The notes beneath the pieces were generated by a model. The model was not told the DNA's origin. It did no database searches and was given only the letters and a program-made list of their open reading frames with translations. This document shows positions 1-12,000 of a stretch of 64,000 nucleotides of DNA, piece by piece. The position numbers were made by a program, and so were the translations under genes. This stretch comes from Metopolophium dirhodum (taxonomy: Eukaryota > Arthropoda > Insecta > Hemiptera > Aphididae), in contig NC_083566.1 in the NCBI RefSeq assembly GCF_019925205.1, positions 1,488,001-1,552,000 of the forward strand. The letters are read 5' to 3'. Each line of letters starts with the position of its first letter. Position 1 is the stretch's first letter.

Positions 1-190
1 TTGCGTCCTCGCCTGTGTTCTCCAGTTCCACATGCGTCTTTTCACCCACCGACCACTGCACCTGTAGAACGTGTGTTCCGCGTCGTTCGTCGGGTCCCCG
101 CATGTCCTGCAATTTGGGTTCTCCGCTCGCGCAAATCCGCGGAGGTATGCTTGAAAGCAGCCGTGCCCCGTCAAGAACTGGGTCATATTA
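1..190 (-). mobile_element. C-terminal end of an R1/I-type non-LTR retrotransposon (relic, runs off left edge)
   Basis: Read on the minus strand from about position 180 to 1, the frame stays open and begins TQFLTGHGCFQAYLR. It then has the zinc-binding pattern C-x2-C-x8-H-x4-C (CRTCGDPTNDAEHTFYRC), followed by GRWVKRRMWNWR. From memory of the families, the FLTGHGCF motif plus this CCHC knuckle is typical of the region behind the reverse transcriptase in R1-clade non-LTR elements. Upstream on the same strand (200-290) the frame is broken by stops, so this is a degenerate copy. The rest of the element lies outside the window. The two plus-strand open frames over 1-491 are antisense to it. Confidence 0.75.
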
Positions 191-2360
191 TGATGACCCG
201 TCAACCCTTAGACTCGGCTTGCCCAGCTACGCCTGGTATTATAGCCGCTTCAACCTCCTTCACATTCTTGCTGCCTCCAGCCACACGCATAATAATTGTT
301 ATCTACTAATCCCCTGGAATTTATTGTTCAGTTTTTTTTTCGGAACCGCCGTGGTTCGCATCGATCACGTGACATCGGGTGTACGGAGACAATACCTGCT
401 ACTATACCAGGATAGCTCCAGTAGTTACCGGTCTGTAGGCGCTAGCTACCCTCTAAGCCATATTATGGTACTACCACTACTATTATATTAGATTGGATTT
501 AGCACTTGGTTTCTTTTAGCATGGTTCAAACTTCAGACTACTCTAAAAACTTTTCAGATATCTGTAAAAAATAATCTCTAAGATTTTAGTCAAAATCAGT
601 AAAGTAATTTTTATGTTTATAAACTACAAATATACTTTTGGTTTTAAGATAAAGATTTCCTTCGGGAATCTCAACATCCTTATTTGAGGACCTCTTCAAT
701 ATGCGAATTTTGGAAAATGCTTTCTTAGTGTTTGGTGGTGGTACAAAGGAGCAACGAAAATGTCGAGTCTTCAGTATTATCATAGTTTAGGCTTTACGTT
801 GATTAATCAGTCAGTCTGAGCACGTTCGATTATAAATACTCAATATAAATGACTATAACTTGCACCACCCCGGGGGTCCAAAGGTAAATCAATTAGCTCA
901 AATAACGAGTAGTGAGCACTACAGTAGTACTCACTAGAGTAACTGTCTACTACTACTACAACTTTATTTTTTATCCCGAATCGTCGACCTGTGGGAGGAC
1001 TATGCCTATGTTTTGCTTTCCCGCCGGGCCGCCATCGTTTATTCGCATAATTTCTTTACATTATTTACAATAACGGCGAATACAATTAACAATAATGGCA
1101 GTTTACAATAATTAATAATATTATTATTGTTACAATGATGTACACTATTGTAATTAGTCGTGTGGTGGCCTTTTGAGTTCTGCTCCCTGATGTCGTTTTC
1201 CTCTTCGATTCGCGTACTATGGCTACCCATGGTGATTCCTTTGTCTATATGCTGTTCCTACCTTTCCTCGGTGCCAGTTATTTAGCGTTGTGTACTTACT
1301 GCATTCTAATATTCTTCAGGCTATTCAGCATAACAGATACAATATTGACACCTTGGCGTGACGTCCTCGCCTACGCCGCCTCCGGTTCCATACGTCTCCG
1401 TGCCCATCGATCGCATCCGAAGAACGTATGTTCAGCATCGTCCAACGGGTTCTCACATATCAGTATATCACACAGTGCTAATTTACAACTACTACTACTA
1501 TAGCCAGGGCTCAGGGGCGTAGGTATACTTTAATAACAATTATATCGTAAAATATAGGTACTTAGGTACTAACCCGACACCTACTGTACAACCGAGTGGT
1601 ATCCACTTTCCCACCATTTTTTTTTTTTTTAGTGCTACTATAAGCGAAAACACAAACAATTTTTTGAATTTTCTTAGGAACCTTAAACTTGATAAAGGGT
1701 CAATTCACATCTGTAATATAAAAGCTTAAAACACGAAATTGTGTAGGTCGACTTCAAATTTGTTAAGTTGTCGATTTGTAAGAGACGTTTATAACACATA
1801 CAAATGAGTATTGAGTTTTAGCGGTATGACGTCCTCTTAATAATAAATTATTATGAGTCTCGTCTGAATTTATTTTTTCATACACTCATTTATTTTTATT
1901 TTTTAGCGCATTACAGATACATTAAAATACGTCTTTTTTTCGTATACACAGGTTATGATTTTTTTCCTTAGATCTCCCCCCCCCCCCCCATGTATAAGTT
2001 ATGCACACGCCGCCGACAGCAGGCTGCTTACTACTACTGATGCTGCTGCAGCAATTGCTAAGCTACTGTATATAGTTACCCTTATCGACACTACTGTTTA
2101 CTATTCTACTTCAACAATATGTCATTCACTTAACCCAATTATTACTGATCTAACAGTATCGCGAAACTCAATAAGTTAAACTTAATGAAAATCAGAAAAG
2201 GTTTCAACATCAGTAACTCAATTTTTTTATTAACACCTTATGCCATAAACACATATTACACGTTGATTTGGACGTAAATGTTTTGACATTCACTTTATTT
2301 TTTACATTACAACACCACAGAGATATTATATTTGCCATAGCGTAAAAAAGTTATGTAGTA

Positions 2361-2386
2361 TATTATTATTATTATTATTATTATTA
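2361..2386. repeat. TTA trinucleotide microsatellite
   Basis: About eight uninterrupted TAT/ATT units. It lies in non-coding DNA. Confidence 0.9.
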
Positions 2387-5265
2387 CAATGTATATATTG
2401 TGTATACAAAGTACATTTAACGTCCGTCGCTCGGCGTAATATATTTATAGACTTTGGGGGACCTTCTAGGATTTGTTGAGATAATTTGACCTTAAAATAT
2501 TTTACGTTGCGCTGGCTTACTTATAATAAGTATTCGTGTGAAACTATGCCAATACATTTTAATAATTTTAAAACCATTTCTATGAACATTCATTATTCTA
2601 CAAATATTTTTACCCCCTGAAAAATAAATCATTATTTGAGATCTCAATGGTACCTACTGTGAAATTAAATTTCCATTTTGTTTTTTATACTAATTTGTGT
2701 TCCTTCAATATAGCAACCTACATCTACCTATTTATTAAAAGAAAATGATTTACACTGTACCTGCAGTGTGTTTAACGATAAAGGTATCAAAAAATATTTC
2801 AAATGCATGACTTTAAATTTCATTCGGGTTTTTTACTGCAATAAAGAACTTGATAATTTTTAATTTTTTAATTTTTATTAATTCTTCAAGAAGATAATGG
2901 GCCCCACTCTGAACATGTTCGCATGTTCAATATAATACACTTATTTTTGAAAAATTCTATTATTTTCCAGTGCATACGAAGCAAAACAAAATTATTTTAA
3001 ATTGCATCCCTTTCATTTTTTAGGCTGAGTTTCAATTAAATACATTTTTTTTAAATAACTGACTTTTCAGTTGTATTGTCTCAAAAGTTGACTTATTGAG
3101 AGTGAGTAACAATTTTGATTTATGCATTTTGTATATTTATAGTATTGTTTAACAGTCCAGTCCATCTACAATTTTACGAAGTTCAGAGTGATTTTGTATA
3201 ATTTTTTTGAAAACTTAGTTAGGTGTCGTAAATACAAAATCAGATATAGCTCGGTAAAATGTTAGATAGACCGTTAAGAAATACGATAAATATACATATA
3301 CCGAAACTTGACCTCAACAAGTCAATTTTAAAGATAGAAAAATAAATTCAAAAATCAAATTGTTTAAAAATGTTAATATACATGATACAAATTCAAACTG
3401 AGGGTCATTCGAAATATTTTTATGTTACCTTTATAGTTGAACACAATATATCAATAAATTGTTAATTTTTTTAAAGAATAGGAATATTTAAGTTTTAAAT
3501 ATTCTGTAAATCCTCTTCAAAAATATTAACATAAATATATTTTTGGCTGGGTACAGATATTTTGATTATCTGACTCTAACCGATTGTGCGTAACATTTTC
3601 GTTGTCATGATTACTATTATTAACATATTTATGATTCATAAATTTTCATCAAAGTGGAAAATATCAAGTAGCGTGCTACGTTATAAATTGTATATAAATG
3701 GTTTTTTGTTGACTATGAGTATATCGTATAGTTATAAAATGTATCATTATACCAGCCGTCAACACTATAGCTCCAAACTTGCAATATTTACTTTTGTTTA
3801 AATTTCTTTGTAACGAGTAGTATTTTTTTTTTTTAACTCATAGGTTAGTAGTTCTAAAAACTACCGATGTCTACTTTACATTCTTATAAAACTGATGCAG
3901 CTTTTACTTTCTTACGACTAAACGTCGTTCTATGGTACGTAGATATCCTTGCAGTTACTAATATAATATAGGTAACTAAAGCACCTATGTCAATAATATA
4001 ATCTCAGTTATTCAGTATAGGTACCTATAACTACTTTCATTTGAATATTTAACTTATGCTCTATACATGGTGCCCATACAGTCTAATATCTATCAATCCG
4101 GAGCAGTATCGTAGGCATATATACAAACGTACAGCATACTCTGACGAAATAATAATAACTATTTATTATTGTCCAACGGAAATAACACAATATATTACTG
4201 ACAATTGTGCAAAGCGATAATAATATGACGTTCAAAGAGAGATAATTCAAAACCGATGTTGTGTATTTTGTATTTGTACATCGACAAGACATCAAACATA
4301 CGTATATTATATTCATCAAGACGAACAGTGTTGTATGTATAGCGCAGCACCGTCATTCCAAGTGAAATCTTGGGCAGCAAGAAGCATTTTGAATAATATA
4401 TAATATCTTGAATTCAATCGCACTTTGTCTATAAATGAAGCCTACGGGAAGCAGGCAGTAGTTAAAATAATTGAATTTGCGGGGTGGCAATCGCTACCCC
4501 TTGCTACGGCCGTAATGACGCATTATGATGGCTAAATATATAGATAAATATAGGTTATACATAACGATAATCGATGGTGAAAAAAAGGTACAACGTTTTT
4601 TGAGCATAATAATTTATTATGCGACAATAATACACTCTATTGGACATATTATATAATATTATATATAATAACATATAATAGTATCAAAATATATTTGGTA
4701 ATACAACATAATTTAACAATAATTTTGATCTAGAGACTAGGACGAAATACTATTAACACAGACTTTATGCGAGTATTCTGTCGTCAAGAGATACAGGCGC
4801 GTTAAATGTACCTAACGAACAAACACGTTTAACATTGAACATCAATTTATATACATTATACAATATGGAAAACTAATTGCACAAAAATGCATCGTGTAAT
4901 ATCACGCATGCACTCCGTAATTCGTAAATGCGCTGGTAAATCGCTTTGGTGGTAACTTTGGTCGGTTAAACGAGAAAAAACAATATATGAATAAAAACTA
5001 GACTTCATATTATAATAATATACTGTCGGGCGAAAAAAACAACATTTAACTCCCGGCAGGACATAATACAATAATTATTGTAATTAAAAACTATTTTGAA
5101 AAATAAAAAAAGTCAAATATGTACAACAATATTATAATAGTAATATGATGTTGGCGGCACACGTAAACTGCCTTAATCGCCCAAATATTTAATATTAAAA
5201 AGCGGCAATAAAACAATACACGTATGCGCCACTATAACATGCGGCTAACCCTGTTGCAACGGACC

Positions 5266-5316
5266 GTAACATAATATAAAAATAATTATTATAACATAAT
5301 ATAAAAATAATTATAA
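5266..5316. repeat. Short tandem duplication, about 22 bp unit
   Basis: The unit ataacataatataaaaata is followed by attatt in the first copy and att in the second. The two copies lie head to tail in AT-rich DNA. Confidence 0.6.
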
Positions 5317-7800
5317 TAGCGTAATATCTACGCAATATCGTTATTATAATAATATAATAATTAATAATATAACATTTATAAAATACGCGATAAAAATAAC
5401 GATAAATACTAAATCACAATGGAATGATTAGAAAACCAACGAAGTATAAAAGTTTATTGTAAGTATATATACAGCGTAATAACTTATTACTATTTAAATC
5501 GATATAACCACAACTATTAAAATGGAAAAAAAAATCACCCCATCAACTTATCACCTGAAAAAATTTGGTAACTGCGTACAATATTCTAAATGTATCCATC
5601 CCTATAACTATATGGTATAAAATAACACGAGAATAATAAAAACAATGTCCTCCACCTGTGTCTAAACTTCGCGACGAGTGAAAAAACAAAAAAATTGGTG
5701 AATAAAACATAATAATATAGAGTGGATGAAAACAAAAAAAAAAATGTTATTATTGAGAAAGCGTGTGGTACTTTCGCGAAACGGCAACAAATATTATTAT
5801 CTTTCGATCAAGTATCGAAATAACAATATCAAACAATTTATGCAGTATATTATATATATATATATACATAATTGGGTTAGTACTATTTTAGAACATTTTA
5901 GTATTTCGCTAAGTATATTCATCAAAAATAAAATTAACAAAAATATTTTTATATTATACATCGCGCAATGATTAAGTTTTTTCTACAAAAAAAATTTAAC
6001 ACTATCTAAATGTTCTACTGTCGCGGCCAATACTCTAGGGTATCGCAGGTAGTAGATATATATTTTAAGTGTATAGATTTCGGTGTAACCGTATTATTTT
6101 TAGGTGTTTTACATTTTTTTTTTTTTTTAACGACACATCGGGTCTCGTTTTGATTTCGATCAATTATTTCGAAAAAGTCGTTAAGACCGGGGCCGTGCAG
6201 AGATGGTGCTATAAAATCAACCGCGCTACATTATATACATAGAGAAATCCGTTAATCACAAACCCGCGGTTTTTAACAACCGATCGATTTCCAATTAATA
6301 GGTTTCACGACACTCGGCGGCAGACAACTCGCCGGGAATGAGTAATGGTACATAATCATCGTTTATCAGGATTAAATCAACACATTTATTACAAATATAC
6401 CAGCAAAGTGTTACACGTGCAGTAGGTATAATGCACGGCCGCAGAGGTGTACACAATACTACACCACGCTGGGGTAACCCGCGGTTTATCGTCGAGGAGA
6501 TGATTAGTGATTTTTTACGAATGTTTCACAATATACCTATATAATATCACAGTCGATAGCGAAAAAAAAAAAACGAAAAAAAATTCCATGAAAAATGGAA
6601 CCAACGTGAAATATTATGATAATTATACATGTATGTAATAGCACCGAGACGGTAATTAACTGTTTATTAAACGACCAATGCGTAAATATATTGATATAAA
6701 TAAATTGATTATCGGGACTTGGGCGATGTGAATAAAAAAAAAATTATGCGCCTCAATATAAAATATCATCAAAAAAAGATAAAATTATTTGACCATAGTA
6801 ATTAATATCAATTATTATTATGACTATGCTATTATATTGTTTCATCGTACAACTCACGTCCTCGCTACATTTCTTTTTATTAAAAAAGTTCTTAAACCAC
6901 GGAAACGACGCGCTATGGACGTTAAAACTTTGATAGTATTTTGCGGTAAATTGGTTTCCCTCGGAGGAAATTCACAACGATTATAAGCACTAGAAAACGT
7001 TTAAGGCTGGAAAGGCCGGTGCAGCGAAGACCGTTAACAACGAAACAAATTAAATTCCCTGTAGTTCGAAAACAAAAAACAGAAATTATATCTTGAAACT
7101 ACCCCCATATTATATTTACATTTAGGTACTAGTGATTGAGGTGGGCTAATGAAATGTCGACTAAAAAATCCTTTGGGACAGTGTCGGATCGCGCCGAACC
7201 AAGACGATAATAATAATATTATTATGCGTCTGACCGACCAAAACGATAATATTATTGTGACAATCTAGTGTCACGTTTGGCGTCAATCCGGTCGTATTGA
7301 AAGCTTCAAACCTTGACGATATGTTAATAAAATATATTATGTACAAATGCCTAATTTTCTCTGGAGATCACCGTTTTACTATATTATGTACGCGGACCGA
7401 ATCGATCGCACAATAACCGTTATAATATTATATTAATTTATAATAGGTACGCGACATAATATTATATCGTCCTTGACCGATCACCTGACACGTCTCAGCT
7501 TTGTATTTCCGTCGAGTTATTCATTTATGAGACGACGTTGTACAGATGACTACATTTATTATTGTTACACCTCGCTATACCATAGGAACTACTTCGTGTA
7601 TCCGACATCTTGTCCGACGGGGGTTGGTGAGACGCCATACTACGGCGGGAAACGAACGGAATCTAGAACAAGACTGCGCTCGGATCGATCGCACATTATT
7701 ATAATACATAAATAGAGTGATGTTTGTGATATTATTTTGACGGGCGTGCGGTTTACGCTAATCGAGAAACGGTTTTGAGATAATATTATTATTATTATAT

Positions 7801-7806
7801 TTTATT
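7801..7806 (-). terminator. Candidate poly(A) signal of the SLC26 gene
   Basis: TTTATT on the plus strand reads AATAAA on the minus strand, about 235 bases after the SLC26 stop codon. It is followed by a TTA-rich run. This is the first canonical hexamer noticed behind the stop. In AT-rich DNA such hexamers are common by chance, so the true 3' end may lie further on. Confidence 0.45.
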
Positions 7807-8039
7807 CGCGCCGACGAGCACGGTCGATTGGGAAATTTGTTTTGTTTTTCAAATTTTTCCGTCGGCGAAACAACGCCACGCCGGACGGCTTTTCACGAAG
7901 ACGCAAATGTATAATTGTAACATAATATAATATAATAATACCTATACCGTATAGACGGACCGGAGAAGAAACGATTTTTTTTTTCGGGGCGCGCGCGCTC
8001 GGAGGAAGCACCGCTGGCCGCGACCGACTGGGCTCTCGA

Positions 8040-9074
8040 TCAAGCTCTCAACTCTTCCAGGTTGTTGTAGTACTCGACGGCGTCGTGGACGGACGGGAAG
8101 AACTGCACCGAGCCGAGTCGCCGGGCGCGCATGCAGTCGTACACGTTGCCCGACACGGCGGCCACGTACACTAGCAGGCCGGCCTCGTTGAGCTGGTCGA
8201 CCAGCCGCGCGAACATGGTAAGCCCCGAGCTGTCCACGTAATGCATACCGGACAGGTCGAACACGACGCACTGGGCCCGGACCACCGTCTCCTTGCCGCT
8301 GTTTATCGATATGGTGATGGGGGCCAGCTGCCCGTCGTACCGGGACAGCACGCCGTGCACCTTCTCCCGGAACACGTTCCGGTTGGTCACGTTCAGGCTG
8401 CCGGAGTAGTGGACGATCCGGACGCGGGGCACCTCGACCGCCCGCCGGTACCTGTCCATGTCCACGTACAGGTCGGTGTCGGGTATCCGGCCCAGCACCA
8501 CGACGCCGGTTCCGATTCCCCGGCTGAACACGAAGAACAGCGACACGATCACGCCGGCCAGCAGCCCGACGTCGATCTCGACCAGCACCACGGTGGCGTA
8601 CGTCGCGATCCAGATGGCCGCGTCCGCCTTGGACGTCCGCCACACGCGCACCACGTCCCGCACCTGCAGCAGTATGTCCTTGAGGGCCACGATCGTGATG
8701 CTGGCCAGCACGCACCTGGGCAGCGGCTGGAACAGGTGGCCGATCCACAAGACGACGGCCACCAGCAGGCCGGCCGACACGATGCTGGCCATCTGGGTGC
8801 GGCCGCCGACCGTCTGCTGGGTGGCGCTGCGCGACAGGGACGCGGCGAACGGCAGGCACGAGAAGAACGAACCGAACACGTTGCCGACGCCCTGGGCCAG
8901 CAGCTCTTGGTTCGTGTCGATCGTGTACTTGAGCTTCTCCGAGAACAGCAGCGCCATGGACATGGTGATCGAGTACGCGACGATCGCGATGATCACGCTC
9001 TCGGTGATCACGCTCATCAGCAAGTTCACCGGCGGCGGTTTGAAGTCGGGTAACCCTCTCTCGATCTCACCTAT
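8040..9074 (-). CDS. SLC26 gene, last coding exon (second half of transport core plus STAS domain)
   Basis: This exon encodes residues 322-665. It opens with IGEIERGLPDF, the family's conserved turn after the seventh-to-eighth membrane region, and ends with the STAS domain and ELRA then TGA. The acceptor is a clean pyrimidine tract plus CAG just above 9074. The exon has no internal intron, although vertebrate SLC26 genes split this part into many exons. High GC gives long antisense open frames (plus strand 8241-9053 and 8458-9150) that have no separate support. Confidence 0.93.
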   Translation of the reverse strand: MGEIERGLPDFKPPPVNLLMSVITESVIIAIVAYSITMSMALLFSEKLKYTIDTNQELLAQGVGNVFGSFFSCLPFAASLSRSATQQTVGGRTQMASIVSAGLLVAVVLWIGHLFQPLPRCVLASITIVALKDILLQVRDVVRVWRTSKADAAIWIATYATVVLVEIDVGLLAGVIVSLFFVFSRGIGTGVVVLGRIPDTDLYVDMDRYRRAVEVPRVRIVHYSGSLNVTNRNVFREKVHGVLSRYDGQLAPITISINSGKETVVRAQCVVFDLSGMHYVDSSGLTMFARLVDQLNEAGLLVYVAAVSGNVYDCMRARRLGSVQFFPSVHDAVEYYNNLEELRA

Positions 9075-12000
9075 CTGCAACAAAAATCGTCGGTACATTG
9101 TACGCGTTAGTGATGGTATTGTTAAATATGTATTATGCTTATTGGGTTAAATCAATCAAGCTGTAATTTTTTCATATAGTATTATCATAATATTGTAATG
9201 TAAAATTTGATAAATTAATAATAAAAAAATATGTAAAAACGATTCAAATCCGCCCTACATAGGCGTAGGCAATAATAATATTAAATACGACTGCCCGTCA
9301 TTCGGTGTTAGGTTTGTGCCTCGTGCGAGTTATATATTCTATCCATAATATGCTTAACCGATTCGTGGCGTGGTGCAATACGTATTTTGTTCAAGTATAC
9401 AAATATCAGCATTCAACACGCGCACATGTAGCCCACCGTTTATGTATCCACGGCAAAGGTGGTTTACACGTGCATGTTTGTATTGTGGCGCCATCAGCCC
9501 AGCCCCAGCCCACCAGTAATGTTGGAATATTCCGACTTTTATTTTCACTTGCGCGCCAGAACACGTTTACTCCTCACTGGCGCGTCAACTTGCACGGGTA
9601 AAAATGAACGTGTAGACCTAGCATTGGTTGGTAAACGAGTTTGTCATACGCAATTGTCCCGCAGTAAATCACACGCATCTGTGCTTGAGTATTTATATTT
9701 TTAGACAGTAGAAGTATATGCGGTGACAGTATTGTTATGATAATTGCGGAACTTAGGTCGTAGGAAGTGGTTTCAATGTTACCCGCGTGCAGGCGCCAGT
9801 AAGGGACCAGGTAAGAGTCAGCGTGTCGGACGAATTTGGCAAAGTGAGTGAGTGGCTGGGCGGGCACCCAGGAAGAAGACGTGGCACACAAAGCGTACAT
9901 TTTAGTATATAATTAGTATCAAGTCAATTTAAGTATTAGTTAATACATAAAATTGGTTCAATTCTATAATAGGCGTACAAACCCGTTCAATAATAAAGAC
10001 ATCACATCACCAAGGCTAAAGCTTCGATGCACCAGCGAATGAATGAGTGTATAGTCGTGTAGTCGTGCAGTTGTCTGGAGTTAGAGAAGGTAAGATGGAA
10101 ATAAATGTGCCAATTATCATATTAATATATTATTCTAATTGAATTTGACGTGTTAAAATTTTAATTCCTACGACACTTAACACGTTCATATCATAATATA
10201 CTCAGTGATGATTATTGGCTGTAGGTATAGAATAATGTAGATATTATACGCGTTTATTGCAGTGTAGGTAGATATATGAATAATATATACTACAATAGAA
10301 GTCGATTGAATTAATTAATTAAAGTAAATAAAACAATATTTTCAACATACTAACAATAATAACTCTATATCACCTAGGAGTGTATCATAATAATAATGAA
10401 AATATTATAATAAAATTAATAAAAAAAAGTTGTTAAATAATAATACACAGTAATGGCGTGTATTATTGATAAGTTATCAATGACAACCATTAATCAAGGT
10501 AACAATAAAATCACGACGTAGCGAGTCGACTTGATAAGAATATAAATACTATTCGTATAATATCTAAACCTAATATAATATTTAAGCTCGAAGAATACAG
10601 ATCTAAAGTTACGAAATCCAATTTAAAATTCTTAAAATTGTATAAGTTTTACAATGTTTAGAAGTTAGAAGCATACTATACAGTTCTGCCCCGCCTTCCT
10701 TACTGACAATAACTATACTATGATGCGTACTATGTATCTATTGTACGCGTCAAGTATAGGTTTGGATGATTATGCGAACTCGGTGAAGTCGATTTAGCAT
10801 AGATATTAGATATAACAGTATACCTATAATCATAGTTGCCGTTGATATTATATTCGTTTTGATTTTAAACTCTTAAAGATTTACAAATATTTCGTAACAG
10901 TGCCACCATAAAAATCACACATTTCTCGTCGTCACGACTTCACGAGTGGAAAAATAACCTAATAAAACTGATATCTCGCGAGCTAGCGTATAGATGTAAA
11001 ACCATGCATTACTAATACAAAGCTGTATGCAGCATTACAACACAAAGTTAAATTGTTATGTTATATCATAACAATTGATACTTAAATGTTAGGACAAATT
11101 GCCGGTTAATTTAATAAAGATAACATTTCCTAAAAATAATGGAGTGTAGTATGTCTTGTAGCCAGTAAATCATTATTTATTTGAAGTAAACGGCTGATTT
11201 TAAATACAAACATTAATACCATTAAATTAAAATAAATATCATAAAACTAAACGTATTTAATGAATTATTTAAATATTGCATGAATTCATATATTTAAGTA
11301 TTTATACTGACATATTATTATCTAGTAATATCATTAGAACGAAGTGTAGTTTTTGTCTGAGTGTATACAATAATTAATAAATACGGACAACTACAGCAAA
11401 ATGTCATTATAATAATAATAATTAATCCACGGCACAATTTCACTGATTACTTCACAATATTGACTATAGAGTAGGTACGTAAGCCACTTTGAGATAAAAA
11501 TAATAAAAAAACCATAACAACAAACTATATTCGACACGACGACACGTTTACACGACTTATAATAATAATAATAATAGTAATAATAATAATAATAATAGTC
11601 CTGAGAGGGCGCTTTCAAGTAGGTACTTGTAATACCGAAACCTATAGTGTCACAATTCTAGAGTACGAATAAGTTAATGCACCTAACCTAAAGCGGCAAC
11701 ACAAATCCATTTTCTCTGTTCCGCTCGTCTGATATAATATGTATACCGAGTGATCCACTGAACGTAATAGACACTCATTATTTCAAAAACATTTTTATCT
11801 AATTTTAATAAAACATATTTTTTACACAGGGTACGAAAAAAAACCCGTCACAGTCGGCCGTCACGAATCACGATGCACACGGTTCTGCGGTTTGTTTTTG
11901 AAAATAAAAAAAAAAAAATTAATTTAAAAAAAAATTATGTTTCAGCCATGTTTATCACTTGTTGTGTGAACATGCATAATATAGATTATGGTGGTACGAT

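Larger units (their letters stand above)
200..7700. other. AT-rich non-genic stretch left of the SLC26 gene
   Basis: No gene is supported here. The stretch holds homopolymers (poly-C at about 1977-1989, several poly-T runs), a TTA microsatellite at 2361-2386 and a two-copy tandem repeat at 5266-5316. It also has patches of higher GC at 1350-1440, 6170-6500 and 7000-7700. The last lies downstream of the SLC26 stop codon and could be distal 3' UTR. The open frames of 60-95 codons have no domain, no splice context and biased AT-rich composition, so they are treated as chance frames. Confidence 0.5.

Noticed and set aside
1..491. Plus-strand frames of 102 and 158 codons at the left edge
   Set aside because: They are antisense to the non-LTR retrotransposon tail and low-complexity sequence beyond it.
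1350..1440. GC-richer patch as a possible exon
   Set aside because: There are no convincing splice sites, and the frame gives no recognisable motif.
7942..8859. Minus-strand 305-codon frame rich in Arg, Gly and Pro
   Set aside because: This is the second frame of the SLC26 last exon. The first frame carries the STAS and transporter motifs.
8241..9150. Long plus-strand open frames (270 and 230 codons) over the last SLC26 exon
   Set aside because: They are antisense to a clearly conserved coding exon. Their His/Gln/Asp-rich or Ser/Thr-rich content is a mirror of its GC-rich codons.
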